From positions 379,501 to 443,500 of the forward strand of contig CANLDN010000002.1 of assembly GCA_947489445.1 (NCBI GenBank): a stretch of DNA of 64,000 nucleotides, in the 5' to 3' direction. Position numbers and translations under genes: made by a program. Origin of the DNA: an uncultured Paracoccaceae bacterium (GTDB lineage: Bacteria > Pseudomonadota > Alphaproteobacteria > Rhodobacterales > Rhodobacteraceae). The notes beneath the pieces are model-generated. The model worked only from the letters and a program-made list of their open reading frames with translations. It had not been told where the DNA came from and did no database searches. Positions 47,584 to 56,541 of the stretch are shown one piece after another; the first letter of the stretch is position 1, and each line of letters begins with the position of its first letter.

Positions 47584-47605
47584 TTCACTCCTGTGAATTG
47601 AATTG

Positions 47606-47639
47606 AAAGAGCGGGCGAAGTCGCCCGCTCTTTTCTTTT
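47606..47639 (+). terminator. Rho-independent terminator of the porin gene
   Basis: A 13-bp stem (AAAGAGCGGGCGA / TCGCCCGCTCTTT, tight turn AG) and a TTTTCTTTT tail, about 20 bp after the porin stop. The frame of yggS reads through it upstream, but the yggS start lies later. Confidence 0.92.
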
Positions 47640-47680
47640 GCGCATCCGTGTTGCACATAAACGGCAAAGAGGAGGCGCGC

Positions 47681-48334
47681 ATGTCCCTGACCGAAATCAC
47701 CGCTCGCATGACCAAGGCCGCTGAAAAGGCTGGTCGGTCAATGGATGAACCGACTCTTATCGCGGTATCCAAGGTGCAGCCCAACGAACGGGTGGAAGCC
47801 GTGCTGAAGGCCGGTCATCGCGTGTTTGGCGAAAACAAGGTGCAGGAGGCTGCAGGCAAATGGCCAGACTTTCGCGAACGCTATGACGGTATCCAGTTGC
47901 ACCTGATTGGTCCGCTACAGACCAACAAAGTACGGCAGGCGATGCAGCTGGCGCAGGCGATCCATACGGTTGATCGACCCAAACTTGCCACGACCGTAGC
48001 CAGACTGGCACAAGATATGGGCACCTGCCCTGATCTATTTATCCAAGTCAACACGGGTGAAGAGCCGCAAAAGGCAGGTGTTTTGCCGCCGGACGCGGAT
48101 GGGTTTGTGCGTGAAGTGCGCGCGCTAGACCTTCCGCTGAAAGGATTGATGTGCATACCGCCGGTGGATGAAGAACCATCGCTGCATTTTGCGCTGCTGG
48201 CCAAGATCGCGGCACGTAATGGCTTGGCTGGCCTTTCGATGGGCATGAGCGGTGATTTTGAAAGCGCTATTGCGTTAGGTGCCACGCATATCCGTGTCGG
48301 TTCTGCCATCTTTGGTGAGCGCGTCTATAAGTGA
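47681..48334 (+). CDS. YggS family PLP homeostasis protein
   Basis: Pyridoxal 5'-phosphate binding protein of the alanine-racemase N-terminal fold, 217 aa, balancing PLP and amino acid pools. The PLP lysine lies in TLIAVSKVQPNERVEAVLKA and the fold is confirmed by HRVFGENKVQEAAGKW, HLIGPLQTNKVRQAMQ and LSMGMSGDFESAIALGATHI, then RVGSAIFGER. ATG 47681 follows AAGAGGAGG; the frame extends upstream through the porin terminator, which excludes earlier starts. It overlaps the pseudouridine synthase gene by 4 bp. Confidence 0.93.
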   Translation: MSLTEITARMTKAAEKAGRSMDEPTLIAVSKVQPNERVEAVLKAGHRVFGENKVQEAAGKWPDFRERYDGIQLHLIGPLQTNKVRQAMQLAQAIHTVDRPKLATTVARLAQDMGTCPDLFIQVNTGEEPQKAGVLPPDADGFVREVRALDLPLKGLMCIPPVDEEPSLHFALLAKIAARNGLAGLSMGMSGDFESAIALGATHIRVGSAIFGERVYK

Positions 48335-48978
48335 CGTCCGCTTACGCCCCACCTAACGATCCTCTCGCCTTTTTGCATGATGACCACGAAGTTCTTTTGG
48401 TCGACAAGCCCAGCGGATTACTTTCTGTGCCCGGTAAGGGGCCAGAATTGGCTGATTGCCTGATAGCGCGGGTCCAGGCCGTCTTTCCAACTGCCCTGCT
48501 GGTTCATCGGTTGGACCGGGATACATCAGGCGTCATGATCTTTGCGCTGACACCGCATGCGCAGCGCCATCTGGGCCTGCAGTTTGAAAAGCGCCAGACC
48601 AAGAAAATCTATGTGGCGCGGGTTTGGGGGAAGGTTGCCGAAAAGACCGGGACTGTTGATTTGCCGCTGATCGTTGATTGGCCAAACCGGCCCAGACAGA
48701 TGGTCGATCATGACAATGGCAAGCAGGCGGTGACGGACTGGCGGGTCGTCCGCGGGAATGAGGACGAGACCCGCCTGCGCCTGATGCCACGCACCGGCAG
48801 ATCCCATCAACTGCGTGTTCATATGCAGGCACTCGGTCACCCCATCTTGGGTGATCCGTTCTATGCCACAGGCCCGGCGCGTGACTATCCCCGTCTGATG
48901 CTGCATTCAGAGACCCTGCAATTCCGGCATCCTGACGGTGGCAAAGGCATGCGTATTACTGCGAAATGCCCATTCTAG
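48331..48978 (+). CDS. RluA-family pseudouridine synthase
   Basis: RNA pseudouridine synthase, 215 aa. The catalytic motif LVHRLDRDTSGVMIFALTP holds the nucleophilic Asp; KPSGLLSVPGKGPELADCLI opens the domain and LRLMPRTGRSHQLRVHMQAL is the RNA-contact segment. There is no S4 domain, and the size and lack of extensions fit RluA rather than RluC/D; whether rRNA or tRNA is the target cannot be told. The start is GTG in the yggS stop (GTGA). The 3' end overlaps the convergent hydrolase gene by 4 bp. Confidence 0.92.
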   Translation: MTSAYAPPNDPLAFLHDDHEVLLVDKPSGLLSVPGKGPELADCLIARVQAVFPTALLVHRLDRDTSGVMIFALTPHAQRHLGLQFEKRQTKKIYVARVWGKVAEKTGTVDLPLIVDWPNRPRQMVDHDNGKQAVTDWRVVRGNEDETRLRLMPRTGRSHQLRVHMQALGHPILGDPFYATGPARDYPRLMLHSETLQFRHPDGGKGMRITAKCPF

Positions 48979-49571
48979 CCGTTCAGGAATGTGCCAACAG
49001 CGTCCAGCTCGGATTGCACGATCTCGTGCCCGCCAGAATGCCAGTGCAAGGTTACACCGGCCCCTTGCGCCACAAGATAGTCGGCCAGCCGTTGCGTTTC
49101 ATCCCTTGGACATATTGGATCTCGTTCACCGGCGGTGATAAGAACCCGCCGACCGGATAGTCTCGGCTGCGGGTTGGGATGCCATGGGATAAGCGGGTGC
49201 ATGAGGATGATATCATGCATCAGTTCTGGCGAGTCCAGCGCAACAGCCGCCAGAATGTTCGCGCCGTTCGAATAGCCCAAACCAATGGTGCGATCTGATC
49301 CGACCCCTGTAGCCTCAGTACGGATGAATTCTGTCATGGTGACAGTCCGCTGGGCCAGATCATCCATGTCATAGACACCTTCGCCGGTTCGTTTAAAAAA
49401 CCGCAGCGCGCCATGTTCGGTGACATCACCCTGTGGTGATGTGATATGGGCCGTTGGCAATAGTTGACGGGCCAGACCGTGAAATTGATCCTCTGTCCCA
49501 CCGGTCCCGTGAAACGTCAGGAACAGCGGTTGACCCGCTGCCCCTTTGGTACGTTTTGCGATGTAGCTCAT
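48975..49571 (-). CDS. Alpha/beta hydrolase, MhqD-like carboxylesterase/phospholipase
   Basis: Serine hydrolase, 198 aa. The oxyanion segment FLTFHGTGGTEDQFHGLARQ, the nucleophile elbow GLGYSNGANILAAVAL (Ser in G-Y-S-N-G), the Asp in ITAGERDPICP and the His in LHWHSGGHEIVQSELDAVGT form the triad. ATG 49571 is one base away from the stop of the dioxygenase gene. MhqD-type hydrolases with MhqO dioxygenases handle quinones in Bacillus (family knowledge); here the pairing supports that annotation. No MhqR regulator is seen. Confidence 0.85.
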   Translation of the reverse strand: MSYIAKRTKGAAGQPLFLTFHGTGGTEDQFHGLARQLLPTAHITSPQGDVTEHGALRFFKRTGEGVYDMDDLAQRTVTMTEFIRTEATGVGSDRTIGLGYSNGANILAAVALDSPELMHDIILMHPLIPWHPNPQPRLSGRRVLITAGERDPICPRDETQRLADYLVAQGAGVTLHWHSGGHEIVQSELDAVGTFLNG

Positions 49572-49572
49572 A

Positions 49573-50502
49573 TCAGTCCCCCAAAGGCTCAAGCAGACCT
49601 TCCAGTCGGGCGCGCAGATGTTCATGCTGGCTGGGCAGCTTCAGCGCCTGCCCCAGATGCGCCGTATCTTCATCCCGATCAAAGCCGGGCTCGTTCGTGG
49701 CAACCTCAAACAACACACCACCCGGCGTGCGGAAATAGATTGCATAGAAATAGTCCCGATCAATGACAGGGGTCACGTGATAGCCGGTGTCGAGCAGGGC
49801 CTCGCGCACCTCCAACTGCCGCGCCCGGTTTTCCACCGCAAAGGCAATGTGATGCACAGATCCGGCACCCTGTTCCGCACGCGGTGCATCTGGCGTGATC
49901 TCAAGATCAAGGGTATTGGCGTCATTGCCGCCGGGGATAATGAACCGGGTGATATTGTCGGTGCTGTCTACTTTCTCGTAGCCCATGAACTGCAATAGCT
50001 CGGTGCTGATCGCGCCGTCCCGCAGCCGCATGTCTGCGGAATGAAAGCCACGGATCGCCATCGCCTCGCTGACGCCACCGCCTGTCCAGGGTGTACGTTC
50101 ATCATCACTTTCGACCAACGCAAATGCATCCCCGTCGGGGCCATTGAACAAGACGCGGGCCTGTCCAAAGCGGGTATCTGTGGTGATGCCCTTCACATCG
50201 AAAGTCGCGAGCCTGTCTTGCCACGCCTGCGCGGACCCGGTAGGAATGCTGAACGAAGTTCGCCCGACCTCACCCACGCCAGCCCGACCCCGCCCCGCAT
50301 TGGGGAAGGGGAAATAGGTCATGACAGTACCGGGCGATCCGGCTTCATCGCCATAATACAGGTGGTAGACGTCGGGTGCATCGAAGTTGACGGTCTTTTT
50401 GACCCGGCGCAGCCCCAGAACGTTTGTGAAGAATGCATTGTTCTCGCGCGCATCACGGGCGAGCGATGTGACGTGGTGTAGTCCGTTGATCTGCTTGAGC
50501 AT
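49573..50502 (-). CDS. Ring-cleaving dioxygenase, VOC family (MhqO-like)
   Basis: A 309-aa type I extradiol-like dioxygenase made of two tandem vicinal-oxygen-chelate domains. The first domain has INGLHHVTSLARDARENNAF with a metal-binding His, then FFTNVLGLRRVKKTVNFDAP and YHLYYGDEAGSPGTVMTYFP. The second has SVHHIAFAVENRARQLEVRE and YFYAIYFRTPGGVLFEVATN with the Glu. The pair with the MhqD-like hydrolase suggests detoxification of hydroquinones or quinones. ATG 50502 follows AGGAGAAGT. Confidence 0.9.
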   Translation of the reverse strand: MLKQINGLHHVTSLARDARENNAFFTNVLGLRRVKKTVNFDAPDVYHLYYGDEAGSPGTVMTYFPFPNAGRGRAGVGEVGRTSFSIPTGSAQAWQDRLATFDVKGITTDTRFGQARVLFNGPDGDAFALVESDDERTPWTGGGVSEAMAIRGFHSADMRLRDGAISTELLQFMGYEKVDSTDNITRFIIPGGNDANTLDLEITPDAPRAEQGAGSVHHIAFAVENRARQLEVREALLDTGYHVTPVIDRDYFYAIYFRTPGGVLFEVATNEPGFDRDEDTAHLGQALKLPSQHEHLRARLEGLLEPLGD

Positions 50503-50598
50503 GATACTTCTCCTATTCGTTGCTTGAATAGATAAAGAAACCTAACATGCACTAAAGACCGACCAGCGCACCAAATTGGTGCGCTGGTGCACATGGCG

Positions 50599-52038
50599 CT
50601 ACTCGGCAGCCCAGCCAGAGATGGCTTTGACCTCCAGAAATTCCTCAATGCCCCAGACGCCGCCTTCGCGGGCGCGACCGGACATCTTGACCCCACCAAA
50701 GGGCGACCCAGCAGCGCGGGCCTGCCCATTCATTTCCACCATGCCAGAGCGCAGCGCGCGTGCCATGCGGTTCCGCCGGGCGCCGTCTTGCGACTGTACA
50801 TAGTTGGTCAGCCCGTATGGCGTGTCATTGGCGATCTTTATGGCCTCTTCTTCGGTATCAAAGGGGATAATCGACAAGACTGGGCCAAAGATCTCCTCTC
50901 GGGCGATGCGCATCTGGTTGTTCACATCGGCAAAAACGGTGGGGCGGACATAGTATCCTTTGTTCATACCCTCCGGCAGGCCGGGACCACCGGCAACAAG
51001 ACGGGCCCCTTCGTTCATGCCGACCGCAATCATATCCTGAATCTTTTCCCATTGGGATTTGTTCACCACGGGGCCGATATGCCGACCGGACGCCGACGCC
51101 GGGCCGACGTCGATTTTGCTGGCGATGTCTGTCGCGGCTTCGACCGTTTGATCATAGATCGACCGTTCAACCAACATCCTTGTTGGTGCGTTGCACGACT
51201 GACCAGAGTTATTCATGCAGTGAAGCACCCCGCGCTTGACCGCCTTTTCATCGGCATCGGCAAAGATGACGTTTGCACCCTTCCCGCCCAGTTCCAGCGT
51301 GACCCGCTTCAAGGTCTCTGCCGCCGCGGTAGAAATCGCCTTGCCGGCGCGGGTCGAGCCGGTGAAACTGATCATCGCGACATCTTCGTGCCGGGACAGC
51401 TGGCTGCCAACACCGACACCATCGCCATTCACCAGATTGGACACACCCGCAGGCAAGCCCGCCGCATCCACAAACTCTGCAAACAGCAACGAGGATAGCG
51501 GCGCCTCTTCGGACGGCTTCAGGACAATAGTACAACCTGCCAACAGGGCAGGGATCACCTTGAGCGTCACCTGATTCATTGGCCAGTTCCACGGGGTGAT
51601 CAGGCCAACAACGCCAATCGGCTCCAGCGCGATCCGATCATTGGGCGCGTGGGGGCCAAGTGGTTTGATCCATTCAACCTGATCAAAAGCGGTCAGGAAA
51701 TTCTCAAGATGCCAAGGCAGGCAGGGGGCCTGACTGTCGCGGGCCATATCGATCGGGGCACCCATTTCCTGGCTGATCGCTTGGGCCATCTCTTCCTTGC
51801 GGGCCTCGTATTGATCAAGAATTGCCTTAACGTATTTCGCCCGTTCCGCCGGCGGCGTGGCCGCCCATGCCGGGAACGCCGCGGATGCGGCAGCGACGGC
51901 GGCATCCGTATCAGCCTGATCGCCCAGCGATATGATGGCGCAGATGTCTTCCGTGGACGGATCAATCACTTCGAAATCGCGTGATTTTGCGGGCGCGACC
52001 CACGCACCGTTGATGTAGAAATTGCGTTGTTCGATCAT
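50599..52038 (-). CDS. Aldehyde dehydrogenase family protein
   Basis: NAD(P)-dependent aldehyde dehydrogenase, 479 aa. The general base Glu is in VTLELGGKGANVIFADADEK and the catalytic Cys in MNNSGQSCNAPTRMLVERSI; the cofactor loop is ISFTGSTRAGKAISTAAAET. The PWNWPMNQVTLKVIPALLAG and FGPVLSIIPFDTEEEAIKIA segments are standard. ATG 52038 starts MIEQRNFYINGAWVAPAKSR; the upstream frame is not conserved. The 5' region is shared with the divergent peroxiredoxin gene (about 126 bp). Substrate unknown. Confidence 0.93.
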   Translation of the reverse strand: MIEQRNFYINGAWVAPAKSRDFEVIDPSTEDICAIISLGDQADTDAAVAAASAAFPAWAATPPAERAKYVKAILDQYEARKEEMAQAISQEMGAPIDMARDSQAPCLPWHLENFLTAFDQVEWIKPLGPHAPNDRIALEPIGVVGLITPWNWPMNQVTLKVIPALLAGCTIVLKPSEEAPLSSLLFAEFVDAAGLPAGVSNLVNGDGVGVGSQLSRHEDVAMISFTGSTRAGKAISTAAAETLKRVTLELGGKGANVIFADADEKAVKRGVLHCMNNSGQSCNAPTRMLVERSIYDQTVEAATDIASKIDVGPASASGRHIGPVVNKSQWEKIQDMIAVGMNEGARLVAGGPGLPEGMNKGYYVRPTVFADVNNQMRIAREEIFGPVLSIIPFDTEEEAIKIANDTPYGLTNYVQSQDGARRNRMARALRSGMVEMNGQARAAGSPFGGVKMSGRAREGGVWGIEEFLEVKAISGWAAE

Positions 52039-52164
52039 GCGAATGCTCCAGATGATTTGAGGAACTATTGGCACTCGTCAGGTTGCTGTGCAAGCGGCTG
52101 TGGCACTACCCGCCCATGCATCTTATATTGACAGGACAACACCGTATTTTGAAGGAGTAACACG

Positions 52165-52818
52165 ATGGGCCTGCGCATCAACGATACCATCCCTGATCTG
52201 ACAGTTGAAACTGATCAGGGCACATTTTCGCTGCATGACTGGATCGGCGACAGCTGGGCGATCTTGTTTTCGCACCCCAAGGATTTCACACCCGTCTGCA
52301 CAACAGAATTCGGGGCCGTGGCTCAACTGGCGGCTGAATGGGAAAAACGTGGCACCAAGGTGATCGGTGTCAGTGTTGACGGGGTTGAGGATCATAAGAA
52401 ATGGAAGGGTGATATTGAAACCGTTGGCGGTGCCAAGGCCGGTTTTCCGATTATTGCTGACGAAGGTCTGGTGGTATCAAAAGCGTTCGATATGCTTCCC
52501 GCTGAGGCCTATTTACCTGATGGGCGCACCCCGGCAGATAGCGCCACAGTGCGGTCCGTTTTCATCATCGGCCCGGACAAACAGCTAAAGCTGTCCATGA
52601 CCTATCCGATGAACGTTGGCCGTAACTTTGCCGAGGTTCTGCGCGCGTTGGATGGTTTGCAAACATCAATCGGGCGGGGGGTGGCCACGCCCGCCAACTG
52701 GAATGTCGGGGATGACGTGATTATCCCGACGGCCGTCAACGACGAAGACGCCAAAGCAAAGTTCGGCGATTTCACAACCGTGCTGCCATATCTGCGCACC
52801 ACGAAACTGCAAGACTAA
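52165..52818 (+). CDS. 1-Cys peroxiredoxin (Prx6-type)
   Basis: A 217-aa thiol peroxidase reducing H2O2 and alkyl hydroperoxides. The peroxidatic Cys45 is in FSHPKDFTPVCTTEFGAVAQ; no resolving Cys is seen in the long C-terminal arm, which marks Prx6/1-Cys enzymes. LKLSMTYPMNVGRNFAEVLR and the WNVGDDVIIPTAVNDEDAKA arm are typical. RBS GAAGGAGTAA. It is monocistronic, with a hairpin after it. Confidence 0.94.
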   Translation: MGLRINDTIPDLTVETDQGTFSLHDWIGDSWAILFSHPKDFTPVCTTEFGAVAQLAAEWEKRGTKVIGVSVDGVEDHKKWKGDIETVGGAKAGFPIIADEGLVVSKAFDMLPAEAYLPDGRTPADSATVRSVFIIGPDKQLKLSMTYPMNVGRNFAEVLRALDGLQTSIGRGVATPANWNVGDDVIIPTAVNDEDAKAKFGDFTTVLPYLRTTKLQD

Positions 52819-52825
52819 TAACAAA

Positions 52826-52850
52826 GGGCCGCGGAGGTTACCCGCGGCCC
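52826..52850. terminator. Hairpin between peroxiredoxin and beta-barrel genes
   Basis: A 9-bp perfect stem (GGGCCGCGG / CCGCGGCCC) with a 7-nt loop. The T-rich tail (TTTGTTATT) lies on the minus-strand side, so it may serve the convergent barrel gene or both genes. Confidence 0.7.
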
Positions 52851-52873
52851 AGATCATGTCCATGTGGTGGTGT

Positions 52874-53494
52874 TTAGAACTGGTAGCTGACTGTGAGCGC
52901 AACATAGGGCAGCACAACGATGTCTGAAGCATCGTCGCGTGCATCCTGCAAATCGGGATCATTGTCGATATCGTCCTGCGCGAGCGGATTGGTCGCGTCA
53001 AATTGAAGATCGATACCACCGTTGAAAATGATACCTGCTTCTGGTGTGAACTTCCAACCATCGGCAAAGGCCCATTCGTAACCTGTTGTCACGATGGGAG
53101 AGATTTCGTTTTCAAACTTTGCAGTGATCGTGGCAGCTTCGTCAGTACCAGCCACGTCGACCGTACCGGTCGCGCTCAATTCATTGTTTGAAAATAGCAA
53201 GCCGCCGGATATACGCCAGCCGCCCTGGGTTGGGTAGAAGTCACCCATAACCGCCACACCGCCCAAATCAATTGAGCCGTCGTAATCGCCATCTTCGTCG
53301 GATTCTTCATAGTCCGCGCTGATGCCGCCCATAAACACGCCGCGTACCGCGTAGGATGGGTTGACCTTGTATTGTGCTTCCAGATTGGCACCGAGGCTCG
53401 AGAAGCCGAAGCCAATAGAGGTGCTACCAGTTTCCTGAGCTGTTACCGCAGTTGCGGACAGGGCGAGGGCGCAGACCGCGCAAAAAGTCTTCAT
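52874..53494 (-). CDS. Outer-membrane beta-barrel protein
   Basis: A 206-aa exported protein with signal MKTFCAVCALALSATAVTAQ. The mature part shows amphipathic strands (STSIGFGFSSLGANLEAQYK, GWRISGGLLFSNNELSATGT, GYEWAFADGWKFTPEAGIIF) and the C-terminal aromatic Phe (VALTVSYQF) of barrel proteins, suggesting an 8-stranded OmpW-like or opacity-like barrel. It is acidic in the loops (DYEESDEDGDYDGSIDLGGV). Function unknown. It is followed by the pnp terminator region on the same strand. Confidence 0.8.
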   Translation of the reverse strand: MKTFCAVCALALSATAVTAQETGSTSIGFGFSSLGANLEAQYKVNPSYAVRGVFMGGISADYEESDEDGDYDGSIDLGGVAVMGDFYPTQGGWRISGGLLFSNNELSATGTVDVAGTDEAATITAKFENEISPIVTTGYEWAFADGWKFTPEAGIIFNGGIDLQFDATNPLAQDDIDNDPDLQDARDDASDIVVLPYVALTVSYQF

Positions 53495-53643
53495 GATTTG
53501 TCTCTCCGATCAAAAAATACGAGATGCGCAATACACATGCGGTGCTGACGAAAAGTAGGCCAAATCGCGACATTCGCTTTTCATCTTATAGGTGTGCCAA
53601 AATCATCACGTTTGGTCGGCAACGTCCCGCCGAAAATGCAAAA

Positions 53644-53667
53644 GCCCCGATGTTTCCATCGGGGCTC
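53644..53667 (-). terminator. Rho-independent terminator of pnp
   Basis: A 10-bp perfect stem (AGCCCCGATG / CATCGGGGCT) with a 4-nt loop, followed on the minus strand by TTTGCATTTT. It lies about 30 bp after the pnp stop. Confidence 0.9.
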
Positions 53668-53699
53668 GCAACTGTCGTTAGGATTTTGAGAAGAGGGAT

Positions 53700-55835
53700 T
53701 TACCCTTCTGCGGTTTCCTCTTTTGTGACTTCTTTGCCGGTTTCCTGATCAACCATCTTCATGGCCAAACGGACCTTACCGCGATCATCAAAGCCGAGCA
53801 GTTTCACCCAGACTTCCTGACCTTCTTTCAGAACATCGGAAGGGTGGTTCAGACGGCGGTTTTCAATCTGGGACACGTGGACCAGACCGTCGCGCTTGCC
53901 AAAGAAGTTCACGAACGCCCCAAAGTCGACCAGTTTGACCACGGTTCCTTTGTAGATCACGCCTTCTTCGGGCTCGGCCACGATCGAATGGATCATGTCA
54001 TAGGCTCTTTTGATCGCCTCAGCATCGTTGGAGGCCAGTTTGATCACGCCATCATCATTGATGTCGACCTTCGCGCCGGATGTTTCGACGATCTCGCGGA
54101 TGACCTTACCGCCAGACCCGATGACTTCACGGATCTTGTCGGTTGGGATCTGCATGGTTTCGATCTTGGGTGCATGCACGCTGAATTCCTGCGCGCCGGA
54201 CAATGCTTTGTTCATCTCGCCCAGAATGTGCAGACGACCCGCTTTGGCCTGATCAAGTGCTTTGGACATGATCTCTGGCGTGATGCCCGCGATCTTGATG
54301 TCCATCTGCAAGGATGTGATGCCGTTTTCAGTACCCGCAACCTTGAAGTCCATGTCGCCAAGGTGATCTTCGTCACCCAGAATATCGGACAAGATCGCGT
54401 AGTCGCCATCATCTTCCATGACCAGACCCATCGCCACGCCAGCGACCGGTGCTTTCAAGGGCACACCAGCGTCCATCATGGACAACGAACCACCACAAAC
54501 AGATGCCATTGAAGAGGAACCGTTTGATTCAGTGATCTCTGACACGACGCGGATCGTGTAAGGGAAGTCTGTTGCCGCTGGCAGCACAGCCTGCAGCGCA
54601 CGCCATGCCAGCTTACCATGACCGATTTCGCGGCGGCCGGGGCCGGAAACCCGACCGACTTCACCAACCGAATAAGGTGGGAAGTTGTAGTGCAGCATGA
54701 AGTTGGATTTATACATGCCGGTCAGCGCGTCGATCATCTGCTCATCGTCGCCGGTGCCCAGCGTGGTCACGACCAGACCCTGGGTTTCACCGCGCGTGAA
54801 CAGGGCAGACCCGTGGGTCCGTGGCAGGATGCCGGTTTCGGACACGATTGGGCGGATGGTGTCGAGCGCGCGCCCGTCGATCCGCTTGCCGTTTTTGACA
54901 ACATCGCCACGCAGAACCTGGCTTTCCAGCTTCTTGAGCGCGGCACCAAGGTTGCCGTCTTCCTGCTGCTCTTCGGTCAGCGCCTCGACAATGTCAGCCT
55001 TGGCGGCTGACACGGCTGCGGTGCGTTCCTGCTTGTCAGTGATCGCATAAGCGGCGCGCATCTTTTCTTCGCCCGCTGCTTTCACAGCGGCAGAAAGATC
55101 AGAGTAATCAACCGGTTGGAAATCAAACGGTTCTTTTGCTGTGTCTTCGGCCAGATCAATGATCAGGTCGATGACGGGCTGGATCTGCTGATGCGCGAAG
55201 TTTACAGCGCCGAGCATTTCTTCCTCGGTCAGCTCGTATGCTTCGGATTCGACCATCATCACGGCGTCTTTGGTGCCGGCGACAACAAGGTCCAAACGCT
55301 GCTCTGGGTTCAGGCGCAGGTTGTGCATGTCGTCGATTTCTGGGTTCAGGATATAGTCACCATCCACAAAACCCACGCGGCAGGCTGCAATCGGACCCAT
55401 GAACGGGGCACCGGAGATTGTCAGCGCTGCAGAAGCCGCGATCATCGCAACCATATCGGGGTCGTTGACAAGATCATGTGACAGCACCGTACACATCACC
55501 AGAACTTCGTTCTTGAAGCCGGGGACGAACAGGGGGCGGATCGGACGGTCGATCAAGCGGGCGGTCAGCGTCTCTTTTTCAGTGGGACGCGCTTCGCGCT
55601 TGAAAAAGCCGCCTGGCACTTTACCGGCGGCGTAATATTTCTCTTGATAATGGACAGTTAGCGGAAAGAAATCCTGTCCGGGTTTTTGGGCGCGTGCGAA
55701 TGTCACGTTGGCCATAACACTGGTCTCGCCCAGCGTTGCGATGACAGAGCCATCGGCTTGGCGGGCAACCTTGCCCGTTTCCAGTGTGAGCGTTTCTTCG
55801 CCCCACTGCATCGATTTTTTCACTTCGTTAAACAT
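53700..55835 (-). CDS. pnp: Polyribonucleotide nucleotidyltransferase
   Basis: Phosphorolytic 3'-5' exoribonuclease of the degradosome, 711 aa. Two RNase PH domains are seen: the first with [20 protein letters not shown] and the second from [20 protein letters not shown] to the catalytic [20 protein letters not shown]. Next come the KH domain ([20 protein letters not shown]) and the S1 domain ([20 protein letters not shown]). ATG 55835 is chosen because AGGA stands seven bases upstream; ATG 55838 and 55856 are in frame. Upstream is the usual place of rpsO in many bacteria, but it is absent here. Confidence 0.95.
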   Translation of the reverse strand: MFNEVKKSMQWGEETLTLETGKVARQADGSVIATLGETSVMANVTFARAQKPGQDFFPLTVHYQEKYYAAGKVPGGFFKREARPTEKETLTARLIDRPIRPLFVPGFKNEVLVMCTVLSHDLVNDPDMVAMIAASAALTISGAPFMGPIAACRVGFVDGDYILNPEIDDMHNLRLNPEQRLDLVVAGTKDAVMMVESEAYELTEEEMLGAVNFAHQQIQPVIDLIIDLAEDTAKEPFDFQPVDYSDLSAAVKAAGEEKMRAAYAITDKQERTAAVSAAKADIVEALTEEQQEDGNLGAALKKLESQVLRGDVVKNGKRIDGRALDTIRPIVSETGILPRTHGSALFTRGETQGLVVTTLGTGDDEQMIDALTGMYKSNFMLHYNFPPYSVGEVGRVSGPGRREIGHGKLAWRALQAVLPAATDFPYTIRVVSEITESNGSSSMASVCGGSLSMMDAGVPLKAPVAGVAMGLVMEDDGDYAILSDILGDEDHLGDMDFKVAGTENGITSLQMDIKIAGITPEIMSKALDQAKAGRLHILGEMNKALSGAQEFSVHAPKIETMQIPTDKIREVIGSGGKVIREIVETSGAKVDINDDGVIKLASNDAEAIKRAYDMIHSIVAEPEEGVIYKGTVVKLVDFGAFVNFFGKRDGLVHVSQIENRRLNHPSDVLKEGQEVWVKLLGFDDRGKVRLAMKMVDQETGKEVTKEETAEG

Positions 55836-56370
55836 CATGTCTTCCTGTTTGGCCATTTGGCCTTTTGCGTAGGGGGCGTATTCCCCCTCATCCCGGTATC
55901 TTCTTTGTCGGGCGCTGGGATGCGGGCGCCGATCATTTCAAGATTTGCGGGCCATAACGGAAATTACAGGCTTTGGGAAGGGGAGCGATGCAACACTAAA
56001 AATGTCCTGCGGCGCGACGTGCGTCTTTAGGGCCGTAAACACAGACAAAACAGGGGTTTTGAGGCATGCAGAACCGATGCAGAAACCATGCGCATGATTG
56101 ATGTGTTTTCGCTGGTTAATGCGGCGTTCGGTGCGTGTTTATTAAAGCAGGCTTAACACCCACTGTCGGGCCTCAATTGTGGTTCCCAAAACAGTAATCT
56201 TGTTTCCTGCACTATGAACGTTTTGTTGGCATTCGGTATTTTGCAAGCCGAAAGCATGTTGCATCCCGACAACGCGTACGGGTTTGCGGCGTTACCGCTA
56301 GCCAAAGACGTCTAAGATGCTAAAATAAATCGGCGTTTTCATCCGAAGATAGAGGAATGTAATTGGTCAG
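55836..56370. other. Gene-poor stretch between pnp and the DUF4123 module
   Basis: About 500 bp with no convincing frame. G+C drops towards 56200-56360, where A/T runs such as AAAATAAATCGGCG occur. It probably contains the pnp promoter and a promoter for the divergent type VI cargo module. No tRNA, no repeat and no rpsO were recognised. Confidence 0.5.
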
Positions 56371-56541
56371 ATGAGTTCGTATTCAAACGAGACATTGGAC
56401 GATGCCTTTACTGGTCTATCGGCCTTCAATGCGTCGGAAGCACGGTCTGAAGCAGCGGGTTACGACGTACACCCGATTTGCCCAATCAAAGATGACGAGA
56501 CGACCTAAACGGACGTTCTGCCCCAGCGGTTTCATGATGTT

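Noticed and set aside
46891..47784. Minus-strand open frame of 297 codons
   Set aside because: It is antisense to the porin and yggS start. Its Val/Cys-rich sequence reflects the strong codon bias of the porin.
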